Shown here: positions 27,766 through 41,988 of the stretch, in pieces
How positions within the stretch are numbered: the stretch's first letter is position 1
How the letters are laid out: the number at the start of each line of letters is the position of its first letter
Assembly (NCBI RefSeq): GCF_910589235.1
Contig: NC_060962.1
Location: 2,367,732 to 2,431,731, forward strand
DNA: 64,000 nucleotides
Direction: 5' to 3'
Source of the DNA: Vespa crabro
Taxonomy: Eukaryota > Arthropoda > Insecta > Hymenoptera > Vespidae
Notes under the pieces: generated by a model
What the model was told of the DNA's origin: nothing
The model's database searches: none
Seen by the model: only the letters and a program-made list of their open reading frames with translations
Made by a program: the position numbers and the translations under genes

Positions 27766-27823
<58 letters not shown>

Positions 27824-27826
27824 AAA
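27766..27826. repeat. (TA)n microsatellite
   Basis: TA run of about 60 bases with two slips. It is followed at 27838-27882 by two imperfect copies of an AAGAAGTGCTARAGGAAA motif. Confidence 0.9.
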
Positions 27827-30544
27827 GCCTATACAAGAAGAAGTGCTAGAGGAAAACTAAAGAAGTGCTAAAGGAAAGTAAAGTTAATTCATACTTTATC
27901 GGTATGAATTTTATTCGTGTCGAAGTAAAAATTGAATTTTCCTCTTTTTTATGGGAGGTAAGACCATTAAAACCATTAAAATGGTATTTGAACAATTATC
28001 TTTGCTTTTTAATATAAAATGTAGACTTTCTGCCAATTGCACGATCGTTTATTTAGTTATATCGTCGTAAAATTTTTACATTTGGTGGATGCCTTTCCTT
28101 TTGGTATTATTATCAAAGGAATTTCTTTTCTTTTTATTATTTTCTTATTAAAATCGCCATTGCCATTAGATAATTAATTGTTTCTCACGTTTTATATTTG
28201 AATGATTGATTCATCGATCATTATTATCGAATCGTGTACATGAAGTCACAGCCTTAAAACGCAAGGCACTTTTATATTGTAGAATGTAAGATTTAGATAT
28301 ATGTGCAAGAAATATTATAAGAGAGTATACAAATAAACAAGAAAAATATAATAAAGAATTGTGATGTATATGAAACGAGATTTATAATGATTTTAATAAT
28401 TTCGTTCCTTTTCAGGTTAATCCAATTGGATACTATATAATTTCATTTAACATTTTTATTTAATTAAATAAATTATAACATCAACAATGATATTTTCCTT
28501 TATATGTAATAAATGGAACCGTTTTATAATATAATGGAATGTTTAAATTCATGATCGAATCACTTTTATGGCTTACGTACGTCTCGGCTTAACAAAGTGT
28601 ATTTACAAGTATCCTATCTCGTAATGGAAAGCTCAAGGAGGCTATGAGATTTGTTATCCTACTTTATTGTCATCACGGTCTCTTGTCGATGTAACGCATC
28701 GATGAGACGGATTAAGCGTTACATTGATTGCGATGTGAAAGCACGTTTCCCTACAGGAAAATTATGAAGAGGCTGATATTGATAGAGGTAAAGTGTCGCG
28801 TAAAGTATATGTCTATTAAGAAAGGAGATAAAATAATTGATATGAATTATTTCCTTTTTATAAATAATTAATCCATTTTGATTTCAATGAATAATCGTAA
28901 GATATAAATCGTTAATCAGAAAACATCCTTGTAGATTTACAGTAAGATGATAAATGATAATCATTTGGTAATGTATTTGTTTAGATTTGTTCTTCAAATA
29001 CAAATCGATAAATGCTTCGAATGCTAGTGCCATTTTGGAAAGACGTCATTACATTTCGAACATTACAAGAAAGACGCGTAGTCGCGTATACACGCGCGGA
29101 GCTTGTCGGTAGAAAGTACAGTGTACGAAGTTAGTTTGACGATAACTAGCAAAGTTATATGCGGCGGTTGTAAGCCTCCGGTCGAAACTTTGTAATCACC
29201 CTGTACATTGGTCGTGGAAGAAGCGTTTTTCGTCGTGGAAGAACGCAAAGTTCGTTCAAGCATGAAGTTCTTTAACTATCCTCGAAAAGTTTTTCAAAGA
29301 CATTTAACAAGAAACATTTAATATCGTTATTCGTTAACTGCCGTTTGTTGTAAAGACCGAGCATTATTATCGATGAAAAATTCTTTAATATTTATAACAA
29401 CTTATCGAATATATATAACAAATAATATATACTTATGGGTAATAATATATACTATTGGTATTATAAATTATTATTGATAAATATCGAGTAAACATTTACA
29501 TACATATGTATATATATATATATATGTATGTGTATGTGTATGTGTATGTAGGTATGTTCGACATTATTAATCATAATATCGATATTCTTAACGGTTTTTT
29601 CATGAAAGTAATTATAATGTCTATAATTTCGATAATAAGATACTTTGTCGTGAAGTATTAAGAGATAAAGCGAATTTTATCTCGATAATTATTTTGTTCG
29701 AACTTCACTTGCAAAATATATTATCCGATTATTCAGGTAGAATATTAATATCGATAAACTTCTTACCTATTAACTTCTCCTGAAATATCGCAACGATAAG
29801 AATTAATCAAGGGGATTATATGATTCGCAGAAATGAATCAACTTTAAGATGATAAATTGGTATTTCGTTGCGTTTCTTCAAATTATATTATTTCTGATCT
29901 TTTTGATATTCAGAATATCAAGATAATAACATGCACATTTTGATGCATTATCTCTTAAATTCCTTTCTACAGAAATGTCGTTGAGTCAGCAGGATTCTGT
30001 TTGTTAGAAAGAAAAAGCTTATCGACATTTTAAACAAAAACGTCACTTATATATTAATCTGTCAGTTTTAAATTCGATTAGTGAAGAAGGAAAAATATGA
30101 TGTGGCATTTTCGACAGAAAGTGTTATTTCGCTAGTTATCCAATCGATTCCCCCCCTCTCTCTCTCTTTCTTTCTCTACACTTATTATTAGATAGACAAC
30201 CACTTTACGTTAGATGCAATGTTATTCGATAGGAACAAAATAAAAAAGTCGATGGTCAATTTTATTCATTTACATTTTTTCTTCTTTTTCTTTTTCATTT
30301 CATAAATAAAATATAATTTCAATTAGGATTTGTATCTAAGGATCGTCCCATAATTTGTTAAATGGGCTCGTTTGAGCTTTTTGACTCGACATATACACAC
30401 ACATACACACACATGTCGTTTTAGAATGATTTAATTTCTTCGGTTACACGTCGAGAACTATTTAGGTAGTTTCTAATCGAGATCGAAGGAATGCAAGGGC
30501 TGAAAGACAAAGGAGTTGCTGGATGAGACTGAAAAGGAGAAAGA

Positions 30545-30553
30545 GATAGATAA

Positions 30554-30590
<37 letters not shown>

Positions 30591-30610
30591 GAGTGAGAGA
30601 GAGAGAGAAG
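30545..30610. repeat. (GATA)n followed by (GA)n
   Basis: About eleven GATA units passing directly into GA dinucleotides. The same composite design appears at 57966-58090 and, shorter, around 21050 and 35510. Confidence 0.95.
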
Positions 30611-30857
30611 GGGTGGAAGATAGGTAATAGATTGTATGTAGAGTCTATGGAAATTGGATGGACTAGGTGGCGTCATAGAGAGCATGGTTGGATGCTATAC
30701 TTCGACTACTACTTCGGTACCTGACTAAATTTTTAGATTCAACATCGTGACTCCGCTCCTTCTTCTTCTTTTTTTTATTTTTTTTACCTTCGTTCGACCG
30801 AACAGGCTCATTAAATTTCTTTCCTCTTCCTTTCATTTTCTCGTCTTCCAATTCTGC

Positions 30858-30865
30858 TCTCTCTC

Positions 30866-30921
<56 letters not shown>

Positions 30922-30924
30922 CTT
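30858..30924. repeat. (CT)n microsatellite
   Basis: CT dinucleotides with TTTC interruptions, about 67 bases. Confidence 0.95.
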
Positions 30925-33900
30925 GTATTTTGATTTTATCGTGCTCAGTTTTATCTGTTAGGACCTCATAATGTCTGCTGAAAAGATTTACGAAAAAAGA
31001 TTGCATCGAGCGAAAGCGAGAACAATGTGGAAAAGAAAAATAAGTTGGAACCTTGTACGGTAAATATGACTATGCAAAGTGAAAGTAATTTTGCAAAATT
31101 GACTCTGTTTTTTTTTTGGAACGCAATCTATATTACATTTCATAGAGCAAGAGTTTTTTAATCATGTTAGTCTGTACTCAAGTTCATATATGTATAGGTT
31201 TACATACATAAGTACCATGTATATTCATTTATTTATTCATTAAATTTTAAAAGGACGTAATAAAGAAACATGATATTTTTTATTATTTGACGAGAGTCAA
31301 TCGTAATTCCTTTTATACTTAGAGCTTTTTAGTCTGGTTAACGATGAATTGAGGATTGGTAAGCACAGTAGCTGATGTCCTATTTCACATCGCCTAATAC
31401 GAAGACTAGACTAATCCTGTCTAATCTTGAATAATCTGAATTAATCTCGTGCAATCTAACGACAGCTTTCTCAACACGAACTACAGGACATTCACTGTAA
31501 TAGATTTGCTTTCAATTAGAATCAGTATTTCGCTGATAGCGTTCTCTTGCTTCTCGACTGGATATCGCGAAACTTTATCTTTTCATATCCGTTACAGATC
31601 TCTCAATCAATCTCTAAAATAATTCTATCTGAAGTTATTCATTTCGTAATGTCATATTTAAGACTCTCATCAATTCATTTTATACTTATCTACGTCGATT
31701 TATTCATCAGCTTTATCGATCTATCATTGAATTATTCAAAATGAATAGATGAGTTAGAAACATTGAACTCGCACAATCATTTTGATTTACATTTGTTAAA
31801 CTTTGTAAAATAATATTGGAAAAGAATTTAAAGTAGAAAAGAGTAAAGCAATCCAATTTATAGAGGACTTCGAACTATTAGACAAATGTATGGAGGTCTC
31901 GGAAAGGTCATTACTCGGTAATGCTACTATAACGTTGTCCTTCACTCTCTGGATTTCAATCGTTAAACCTCTAGAGAAGATGTGATAGTAATGACGAACC
32001 CGTAGTATAATACCACGTTCTAACGTTCGAAGTTGATTTGATAATAGTTCACCTTAACTAAGCTATCATACTAGATCAAATCGTATCTTTTCCGGTGTAA
32101 TACGGGTATGATTATATTTATGAAGAAGAGTATTTAAATACATATAATGAACGATGTAAATTTTAAAATAAAATTTCGATCTTTAAATTAAAAATAATCT
32201 TCGATTGGTCTTATAATTAAAATATTATAACATAGATATATTTTGAAAGCGAACGAGTTAAATTTTTTTGATCATTATAACATTTCTCTTATATCGAAAG
32301 AAAGATTAGGGCAATAATAATATTTTTCTACGAAAAACACAATTTGGCAAAGAATATTTTGACAAAAGATAAATATTTTACTGTTATAAGCTGCATTGGT
32401 CTTTCAAAGAGACAAAAGAATTTCCTATTTGGATATTTCCTAGAAGAACATTGAGATTCTTTTCGTCTCGGCAATTTCTTGGAAGGTATACATCCACCAG
32501 TCCATTTCCGCTTCGTGTAGGATCAGTGAATATTCAAAAGCCTTTTTTCCGGCAGTTAGTAATACGTTAAATCTTCGCACCTCGAGAGACCTTCAAAACC
32601 ATATCACGAAAGGGGATTGTAGGGCTGCTTTTAAGGTATTTCTACATTTATGCCCTTATCCTTTGGGAAGGGGAAATTTCAAGAAATCCAGAATGATCCT
32701 CCTTTTCCTTAGATTTCAAGTATCAAATATTTACCAAAGCGCAGAGACTATGCTTCACCATACGATCCTTCCACAGATTACACGACGATGCGGGTAATCA
32801 AAAGTTTCTCTTCGTCTCGGCAAGGGAAACGAGTGGGTTTTGAAAAGGGGGTTGAATAGAAGGGGGTTGAGAGACTAGGTGAACCCAAGGCGAGGACTGT
32901 CAGAGTCTCGACTTGCAGACCTCGCAAAGGCGTCCAAGTACAAGGAGAATCGTTTTGTAATTGATAGGAGTGTTTGTTCGCGTTTGTAAATACCATTCCA
33001 TTAGTACGCCACCGAACACGAACTACTATACGAACTTTGGTTACGCGTGCCAAAGTTTTGGAGTTCTAGGGAACCAACGTCGAAGTGACTACGATCACTT
33101 TCGGAAGAATAATCGAGAGAAGGATGAGAAGCACTAGAAATCATTCCTTCTGTAGCTTCCTCGGACCTTTTCAAACTACAAGCAAATAATGTTCATACAT
33201 ATGTAGTAAGATGTTTTCTTGTAACATTATATTTTTCGGTATGTGTTGTATCTTTATCGCTTAAGAATCGTTAATTAATTGTAAACGTCAAGAAGTAATG
33301 CAAAAGAATTCTGATATCTATTTTTTTTTTATTTTGTATTTATCTATTATTGTGTCATATATCTTATTGTTCCAGATTAAGTATTATAGTTTTTATTTGT
33401 AATACAAAATCGATTCAAAGTAAATAAGAATATTAATCCAAATGTGTAAATTAAGATCAATAAAATTATTGGATAGCGTTAACTTTATTATTTTTAAGCT
33501 TTTTCTATAACGTAGTATTGTTCTTTTTAAAAGATAATTTTGGAACATTATGAAAAATATATTTATTAACTGTTAGAAAACTGTTTTACTTGTTTATTGG
33601 TTTTATCAATCTTTGTGGGAAACGAAATAACTTTCAATATGATTTTCCCATAGAGTGCGCTAGGTCAGATCATTGTTCTTACTGATGAAGATTACAACGA
33701 ATCGAACGATGCTATTTGACAATTTATGTCCTCATATTCTGAAAACGTTTCATCGTTTAGTAGTTACGGTTAAGAGACATTCTCAGGAAGGATGGTTCGG
33801 AAATATGGTCGGTTACGATCGCAATGAACTTCTTAACTGGCTTTCCTACGGACGAATGTCGGAAGGAAAATGTGATTGAACAGAGATTTCTGATCACTTA

Positions 33901-34362
33901 GTTTAATGACTTAAATTCAGTTGTATATATTTATTTTAATGATTGAAAGCGTATATATTTAAACAAATTAATTTATACCGTGTATCCCTTTAAACTATCA
34001 TTGAATAATTTCTTATTCTTTCACCAGAAACTATTGCTTATTCTAAATTGTTCCACAGTGATTGGAAGATAATCGACGAGTTAAACGAAAGAAAAAATCT
34101 AGGATTCATCTTGTTGGAATGAGAATGATAGAAGTGAAGATTCGATCGCGAAATATTATGGCGTTGCGTTAGATACAAAAAACGTATTAACGGATAAGCG
34201 GGTAAAGTAGTCATAAACAAGGGAAACACATTTTCGTTGACGTTCCTTCTATTTACGTATAAGATGTTGACTCGCATAGAAGCGAAAATATGTGCAATTT
34301 TATTCACGCAATTTCGGACGAACTCGACCGAGAAACGTTGCCGTCACTATGACGTTGTTGTC

Positions 34363-34395
<33 letters not shown>

Positions 34396-34565
34396 TTTTC
34401 TTTTCCCCTCTCACTCTCTTTATCTCTCTCTTTCTCTCTCTTCCTCTCTCTCTTTCTCTTTTCCTCTTTTCCTCTTTTTTTCCTCCCTCTTTATCTCATT
34501 CTCTCTCTTTCTTTCTTCCTCTTATCCATTTTCTTTATTTTTCTCTCTCTCTCTCTATCTCTCTT
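34363..34565. repeat. Pyrimidine tract, mainly (CT)n
   Basis: About 200 bases of almost pure pyrimidine on the plus strand, with degenerate CT, CTTT and CCTCTTTT units. Overlapping Ser/Leu/Phe frames are artefacts. Confidence 0.9.
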
Positions 34566-35504
34566 CTTCGAATTTTACGATCGCTCGTAGCTTCGCGAAA
34601 TAGTCGGCTTCACTCGCCACATTCCTTGTAGGTAGATGGTGGTTTTTCGCGAGTAGGGACAACGAAACTTTTAGGTGAACATTTCAGCAAGACGGAGATG
34701 AGAAGGAAATACCGTGCCATTTTTAGCCGATCTCGTCTTTTCGAGAACGAAAAAAGATGTTCCTGCCTTTCGTCGACTTAATCTCTCGTAAGAACGATGA
34801 AAGTTACAACGAACTCGTAAAAATGGAAAATAACATGAAAACCGAACAATTTTATATTTATCGTTTCATCCCTCGATTTATTCATTTCTTTTTCTAATGA
34901 TTACCACAGATCGATATTAGTTGGTACTTAATGGATAGATCGATTTTAGTAGCTGTCTAATTGATTGGACCGTACGATCAGTAAGTAAGTAAATTATCTA
35001 TTTATTTATTTATAAGATCACATTTATTGTAAAATGAAACAATAACAGTTATAATACTGCTGCTAATACACAATGTAAATTGCATAAAGAAATTTCTCAA
35101 GTGAGACTTAAAAAAATTTATTAAATGAATAAGCACAGTTATTATTCAAAGTATATTTAACAAATTATTAAGTTATTATTAACTTATTATTAACTTCCAT
35201 TTCATAAAAGGATTTAATTGTTATTTAATATAGTCTATCACTGATATAAAAGATATGATACTATTTATCGGTCGATGCCGAAACATTCTTCCATTTGTTT
35301 TACGATTTTTCCTGAAAAACGATATTTAAATGTACATATATATAATATATATGCAAATATAATATTTTACAGAACAATTGTATCGAAAACGGAATAAAAA
35401 ATTAAGCTGAATTGAATGTAAATGCATTGAATATGCGTGTAGAATTAAATCACTTGCAATTTCTTTCCATTGGTTCTTACGAAATTTAAAGGTTTGAAAT
35501 TCGA

Positions 35505-35590
35505 ACAGAGAGATAGATAGATAAATACAGAAAGAGAGAAAGAGAAAGAGAGTGAAAGAGAGAGAGAGAGAGAAGAAAGAAAAGAAAGGA
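35505..35590. repeat. (GATA)/(GA)n tract
   Basis: A short GATA segment followed by GA and GAAA units, purine-rich on the plus strand. Confidence 0.9.
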
Positions 35591-37884
35591 TTGGTAGAAA
35601 GATAAGTGTGCGACCGAGAAAAGAGTCGAAGCGTGGAAGGTCGATGGAGGATAGGATAGAAAGTGGAAGAAGCGAGTAGAGGTAAGTAAATAGAAATTTG
35701 TTCTTTCGTCCTGTCGTGTCCGGCTTTCTTGCTCGGTGGCAGGACTGTTAGACAGTAGAGGATTGCCTCTCCGCGTCACAATGTAAATCGTGTAGGATAC
35801 GCAGAGACTAGTTGAATTTACCAAATCGAAAGACTATCTTGCGGCGACTGTCTAACCTGAATACTGACTTGTAACTTGTTTTTCCGTCTTTCTTCCTATT
35901 ACGAAGTAGATGTGACGGAACGATAATTGTTTTCGCCCTCGTGGAAAATGGAGAAATCGATACGGAAAACATAAGATCTCTGAATACAATGTATATTCAT
36001 TTGGTTCTCTCTTTGTCTTTCATTCAATTTAGAATCTAGGAAATGTTCTATGAAATTTATAATCGTTTAACAATGAAGTATTCAAATACATACTTTGTGT
36101 ATGTGTCGGGTATATATGTATATGGATTCAAATTTGAAGATCAAAATTTATGAGAATTGTTTCATACGAAATAGTCGATTTATTCATTTTCATGGAAAAT
36201 TAAAGGAAAAGAAAGAGCAAACTTACATGAGAAATTTCTCCTTTGATTTGGCAATTATAAAGTAAGTATATGTTCATTACCAAAATGTTAAGGAAACCTG
36301 AATAACAGGTCAACAAACAAAGAAGGAAAACGTTTCCGTACAACGAGTATTCTCGAAAGAGCAAATTATATGAGTAGTACAGGGGTTACACACATTTCAG
36401 TGCAGGTTCGTCGCAGGAAAGCGACGCCAATTTCGCCAGAGGCCATGTCGTGACCACGTAACGAGGATTGCAATATTTGCACTGGCAATGAGTAATTAAA
36501 ATGCAAATTGCGCGTCGTTGGTAAATATGTTCGTACGAGTCGTGCCAAATGCAGGCGCGATCATGGGGATTATCTCTCTAACGAGACTCGATAATGTTCA
36601 CGCATGCGAGTGTCATGCGTCGTTTCTCGTCACGAAACTTTCTCCACTGGTCCATAAAAATAAGTGGAGAAACATACGATCCTGAGGAAGTTATATCAAA
36701 GAGAAAAATAATTCAAGAACGAACTGTTTTATTTTCTACGGTTATTTTAAAATGATCAAAGAAAAGTCAACTGATGAGAAAAAGAATATCAAACAAAAAG
36801 AAAATTTATAGGACATATGTTTGATCAAAGTTAATGTCAACAATGTAAGTGCTATACGATTTATACTTTAAAATAGACTTTTTGAGTGGCATATGATTTG
36901 AGAACAGTACCAGAGGGGTTGGTCGAAAAGCACTGTAGGAAGTGAAAACATCATGACAGAGATTTACGTTCGAGTCAGTAGTTTCTATTCACTTTAGCGG
37001 ACGTTTTCGTCGAGTACCGCTGATGTGGCTATTTTAACCCTCCAGAGAGAATAGTATATGAGAATTCTTGCATTTTTGATTTATTACGAATATCGTAAGA
37101 TCAATATTCTATCATACTCGATGTTATCTAAATGGTTGGAAATCTTTTCTATTATTATAGTTTATGTATGATAATGTTATGATAATTCTAAGTCTTAAAC
37201 AATTCGTAGGAAGGAAATGAATACGATTTTATGATATTATTACTTAGCAGCCAGTTTTATATTTCCTTATTTTTTATCTCGATCTTTTCATTTAGAGAAA
37301 ACCTATACTAAGAAAAAAACCTATTATATGATCTTCAAACGTTGGCACAATTCACGGTATTACTTGGAATGGTAATTATCTACTATGGTTCTGATTACTC
37401 TGAAAGTCGAAGGTAGATAACTATGTACAGTGCATTCACCAGTACAACACAGGAAGCGCGTCTAAATAAACCTCTTTCTCTCTATCTTACCCTTTGCTTC
37501 GTTCTACACTCTTTTCTTTTCTTGGTCTTGATGTTTCTATGATGATTCGTGTTGAAATACTTTCAGGTGGTAATGTTAACGCCTGTAAACTCACCTAAAA
37601 GTTTATTCTCCTGCGTATCTCTCATTTGATAGTATCAGAGAAAAGATAGACTTGAAGAAATTCCTTTGATATTATAATCTTAGGCTTAAGATTTTATTCA
37701 TACATATATTTATGTTGCGATGACGGTTAAAGCCAAATAAAAAGAAATTTTTCGTTCATTTAATCTTTTTTTTTCCATTATGCTTCTTGTCTACTTGCTA
37801 GCTCGACTATAACATCTTTTTTATACAGGAATAATTACAGAGATAAAAGTTAATTAAACATCTATTTTACTGACGTGACTATCT

Positions 37885-37887
<3 letters not shown>

Positions 37888-37938
<51 letters not shown>

Positions 37939-37945
37939 TTATCTC
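37888..37945. repeat. (CT)n followed by (CTAT)n
   Basis: CT dinucleotides passing into CTAT tetranucleotides. This is the reverse-strand version of the GATA/GA composite seen elsewhere. Confidence 0.95.
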
Positions 37946-39431
37946 TTTTTCTGGCAAATCTACGTTAAAATTCATTTTGAAGAGTAACTAATTAGAAAAT
38001 GGGAAGTGATAAGTTCGAAGTGTTAGCTTATCGTACAAAAGCCAGAGCTAGCTTGCGAGTCGAACGAAAAGATAGGGATGAGGGTTCGTAGGTACAGACC
38101 ATCCGGTTTTGGAGGGTTAGCCTCGACCAAGCGGTCATCTCCCAAAGGCCTTGTACTAGGAAATGGAGTGAGATTATATAGGTCGTGCGCCATAAGTCTA
38201 ACCCCGGAATATCCGGTTAGTATTGATAATGCACATTGCCATACCCCTTTTACATTTATGTCCTGGGACCAGTGGCCTTTCCTTCGCTATTCTTTATAAC
38301 TTACCACTATTGATCGAAATTCTCATGATTTGGGAATTCGTTCATTCCTGAATAAATGTTAGAGGATACATCTCATCCGAGCATTTAAAATCTTTTTCTA
38401 TCGAAATTATAAAAGAAAAGATTTTCATTTATTTCTGAATTGAATATCGTATTATATTTTAACGATTTAATAGAATAATTTAAAAAATGGGTATAGATAA
38501 GTAATTTTGTTAACTAATGATCAAGTTTCTAAAATCTAAAGAAAAATATAGAGGATGTATGTAGGTGGCAATATTAATTATTGCGTTACACTGAGCAACG
38601 AGGTTTCCAGGACCTACAGAAAAGTATAGATCAATTTTGCAAATATGATTAAAAATTGAAGTCGAGTTTGCTCTTACTAACGATCAATCAAAGACAGGAA
38701 TTTTGTAGTTTAAACGTTGTTTAAATTTTCAACTTCTCTTGGCGAAACGATCCGACTTAATTGGCTTAAATTCTACCGCGAACGTTCCGCATGTTTCAGA
38801 ATAACGCACAGTCTGGTATTATATAGATTTTTTTTTTCAATTTTGAAATTTCCTCTTTCGTTTATTTCAATGATCTCATATTTGATCTTTTATTAATATC
38901 GTACAATTAATTTTATTTTATAGTGATTTGCTTCGAACGATTAATGAAATTTTTTATAATGCTATAGATCGAAATTATTTTTATACTAAGTTCCATGATC
39001 ATGTACTTCCTTATATTCGAAACATCGAATGGAAAATCACAGAGAAACTTGAGGGATTTACTTTTCTCATCCCTATTGAATCATGCAATTAAATGGTATC
39101 TACGAGCTAATTTAAGATTTATGTTTATTCCATCGTAATAATTCCTGCGGTCAACCGCGTTGCGAACAAAGTTAATTCAATGTCCATTTGCATCAAGGGT
39201 AAGAATTCCATTCACCTAGGTTCTTCTCTCACGTCCCTTCAGCCGAACCTTCTCCAATGCGCCTTTTACGCTATCGGCAAACGATGTCGACGTCGCGTGA
39301 GGAATTCCGTATTAAAAGTTTACCTCTACGTTGGCACGCTCACGGGAAAGGGCTCGGAATTCCGCTACACGAGCGCGGCCACTAGACATTCTCATAGTTA
39401 CCCACGTTGGTCTGAGTCATGAGAGGAAAAG

Positions 39432-39490
39432 AGTGAAGGAGAGAGAAAAGGAGAGAGAGAGAGAAAGAGAGAAAGAGAGAGAAAGCAGGA
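39432..39490. repeat. (GA)n tract
   Basis: GA dinucleotides with AAAG and AAGG interruptions. The Arg/Glu-rich frame across it is an artefact. Confidence 0.9.
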
Positions 39491-39868
39491 GAAAGAGCCT
39501 TGTTGTCACCGTAATATACATCGGACCTTTGCCTTCCATCTACTCTACTGAAAATCGAGAGAAAAGATCCTTTGTCATCCTACGTTCCGGTAGGTGAACT
39601 ATACTTCTTTTTTTCTTTTTTTTTTCTTCCTTTTTCCTCGTCTTTTTTTAAACGTTTCACTCGCGTTATTTTACACATTCTCGCTGAACTTTAGCTTTCT
39701 TTCTTTCTTTACTATGCCTGTCACGTACCTGGGTAACTACTGTACGAAATAATAGTCCATTTTAGATTCCTATTTTCTTTGCCGTTCGTTTCTTGTATCC
39801 TGAGGGAGGAAATGTTTTTGTGAGGTACATAGGATGTACAAAAGAGAATCGGAATGTTATTTTCTTTT

Positions 39869-39869
<1 letters not shown>

Positions 39870-39939
<70 letters not shown>
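39870..39939. repeat. Pure (GA)n microsatellite
   Basis: About 69 bases of uninterrupted GA dinucleotide, the longest perfect GA run in the window. Confidence 0.95.
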
Positions 39940-39940
<1 letters not shown>

Positions 39941-40313
39941 GACTTTGATAATAGTACATATTCTATATTTGCTGTCGTCTTTCTGATTGGACTTATTTTT
40001 TATTTTTCTTCTTCTTTTCTTTTCTTTCTTTTTTTTTTCATTTTTATCAAACTTTACAATCGTTCATTCGAGAAACAAAGTTTCGGAAAGAGTCTCTAAA
40101 TATTTCTATAATTCACTTTATATACTTTGAAATTTTTAATATGTTTCTAAGTACATAAAGTAACGGGAGAATCGATTGACAGAGGAGAAACGCATAGAAG
40201 AAAATACTTTACTAGGTGAGGCGCGTTTGTCGCGTGGAAAATTTGGGGTGAGATGGGGGTGGTAGAGTCTAGTAGTTTACGGTTGACGTGCAATGCCGGC
40301 ATGAGAGAACAGA

Positions 40314-40321
40314 ACGAGAGG

Positions 40322-40368
<47 letters not shown>

Positions 40369-40424
40369 CGAGAGAGACAGAGATAGAGAGAGATAAAGAT
40401 AGAGATAGAAATAGAGAGAAACGG
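40314..40424. repeat. (GA)n tract
   Basis: About 110 bases of GA with GAAA, GCGA, GACA and GATA interruptions. The reverse-strand Ser/Leu frame is an artefact. Confidence 0.95.
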
Positions 40425-41945
40425 GCGAAAACTTGGAGGAAAACAATGACGGGATAAAGGACCGTAACGTATACACGTTACATAGAGCCCCCAGCAGTCG
40501 TTCTTCGTCTCTACCCCCGTATAAAAATTTTCCGCCAGCTCGGGTATCCGGCCATCGTATAACGCATACGAGATGGTTATACCGGTAGAAGTATAACACC
40601 GAGATGTAATTCGAATATAGTCCGGGTGTATAACGTGGTGGTGGATGCTTTAGGTATGGGGTTACGGACGTTGATGTGTTCGATGTGGAAGCAAACGTTG
40701 ACTTGCAGTGAGAATATACGCAAATAAGACTCGCAAAATCGAGGCGACAGCCTCGCAATATTTTTACCGAGACTCGGGTAGACATATTTATCGTTCTTTT
40801 CATTCCTTTGATCTCACTTCTCTTATCCTCCTTTCATTTTTTCCCCCCTTCGAAGCTTCATCGTTCTTTTCCGTTGGCATACAGGAAAGGTAAACTTCGT
40901 ATAAGGGAAAACAAATACGTGATCCGAACGAGAGGCTCACTACCGTAATAAACGGCATATCGAATAGTTTACTTAGGGACGATAATTGACATCCGTCGAG
41001 AAAATGAATTCTAGTACTATATATTTCGTTTTACCAAGGATCTATCAAGAACAATGATAACAATATATTTAATTGTTGATACTGTTTCTTTACTTTCTTC
41101 TTTTTTTCTTTTTTTTTCATTTCGATATATATATTTTATAAAAGATGATTAATAATTCAAAAGTATATCGTTGTCCTAAATACTGGGGAATGATTATCAA
41201 GATTTTCCGTCTCTATGGATATAATTTTACGATATATATATATGCCCATGAAATGAGCTTCAACGATAATTATAAACCGCGAACGATCGATAATTAAATT
41301 CCATTAGCCTGTGTCGGTTTTCATATTGTTCTTGGACTTCAATATCTTACGAATTTTTATTAGTTGAAGCAATTTTTTATTGAACAATTTCTTTTCTTTT
41401 TTTGTAGTATATAAATGTCTAACAGTAATAGTGTATTTACTGAATTTATTTTGAAAAACCAATAATAAACTTACGATGTGTCGCGATCTGACATGTGTTT
41501 GTTTATAATTCGTTATTCAAGTTCGTCAAAGATTGACGCGTAGAGAATTTCGATCGACTTTCACGAAGCGTCAATGAAATCTACGAAGTCCATCGTTGGT
41601 TAACTTCGTTTGGACGACACTTTATATTTTCGCGAATGAGTGCGAGCGCCGAGTGGCATCATATATCCAGTAACGCACCAGGAAAAGCACGACAGGATGA
41701 AATGGAATCCTGTCCCGTGGACTCGTCACGCCCGACAGGTACGAAACGATCGGATTTTGGAAAGAGCGATGAGGGATGGAGGGAGCAAAGGCTCTGGAAT
41801 TATTTGCACGTCGCGCTAGTGGAAACCTTTGACAAGATTTGCACGAACGTATGTGTCGATCGTGAAATCATGGATTGCGCTCTTGGTTATTCTCGTTTTC
41901 AGTATTTGAATTTCTATTTCTGCCCTCCTTTTTGAAATATTTTTA

Positions 41946-41950
<5 letters not shown>

Positions 41951-41984
<34 letters not shown>
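41951..41984. repeat. (CT)n microsatellite
   Basis: A clean CT run of about 33 bases. Confidence 0.95.

Positions 41985-41988
<4 letters not shown>

Noticed and set aside
40147..40803. 218-codon minus-strand ORF, the second-longest continuous frame
   Set aside because: Its centre is Ser/Leu repeat translated from (GA)n, and the flanks show no domain, codon bias or splice logic.
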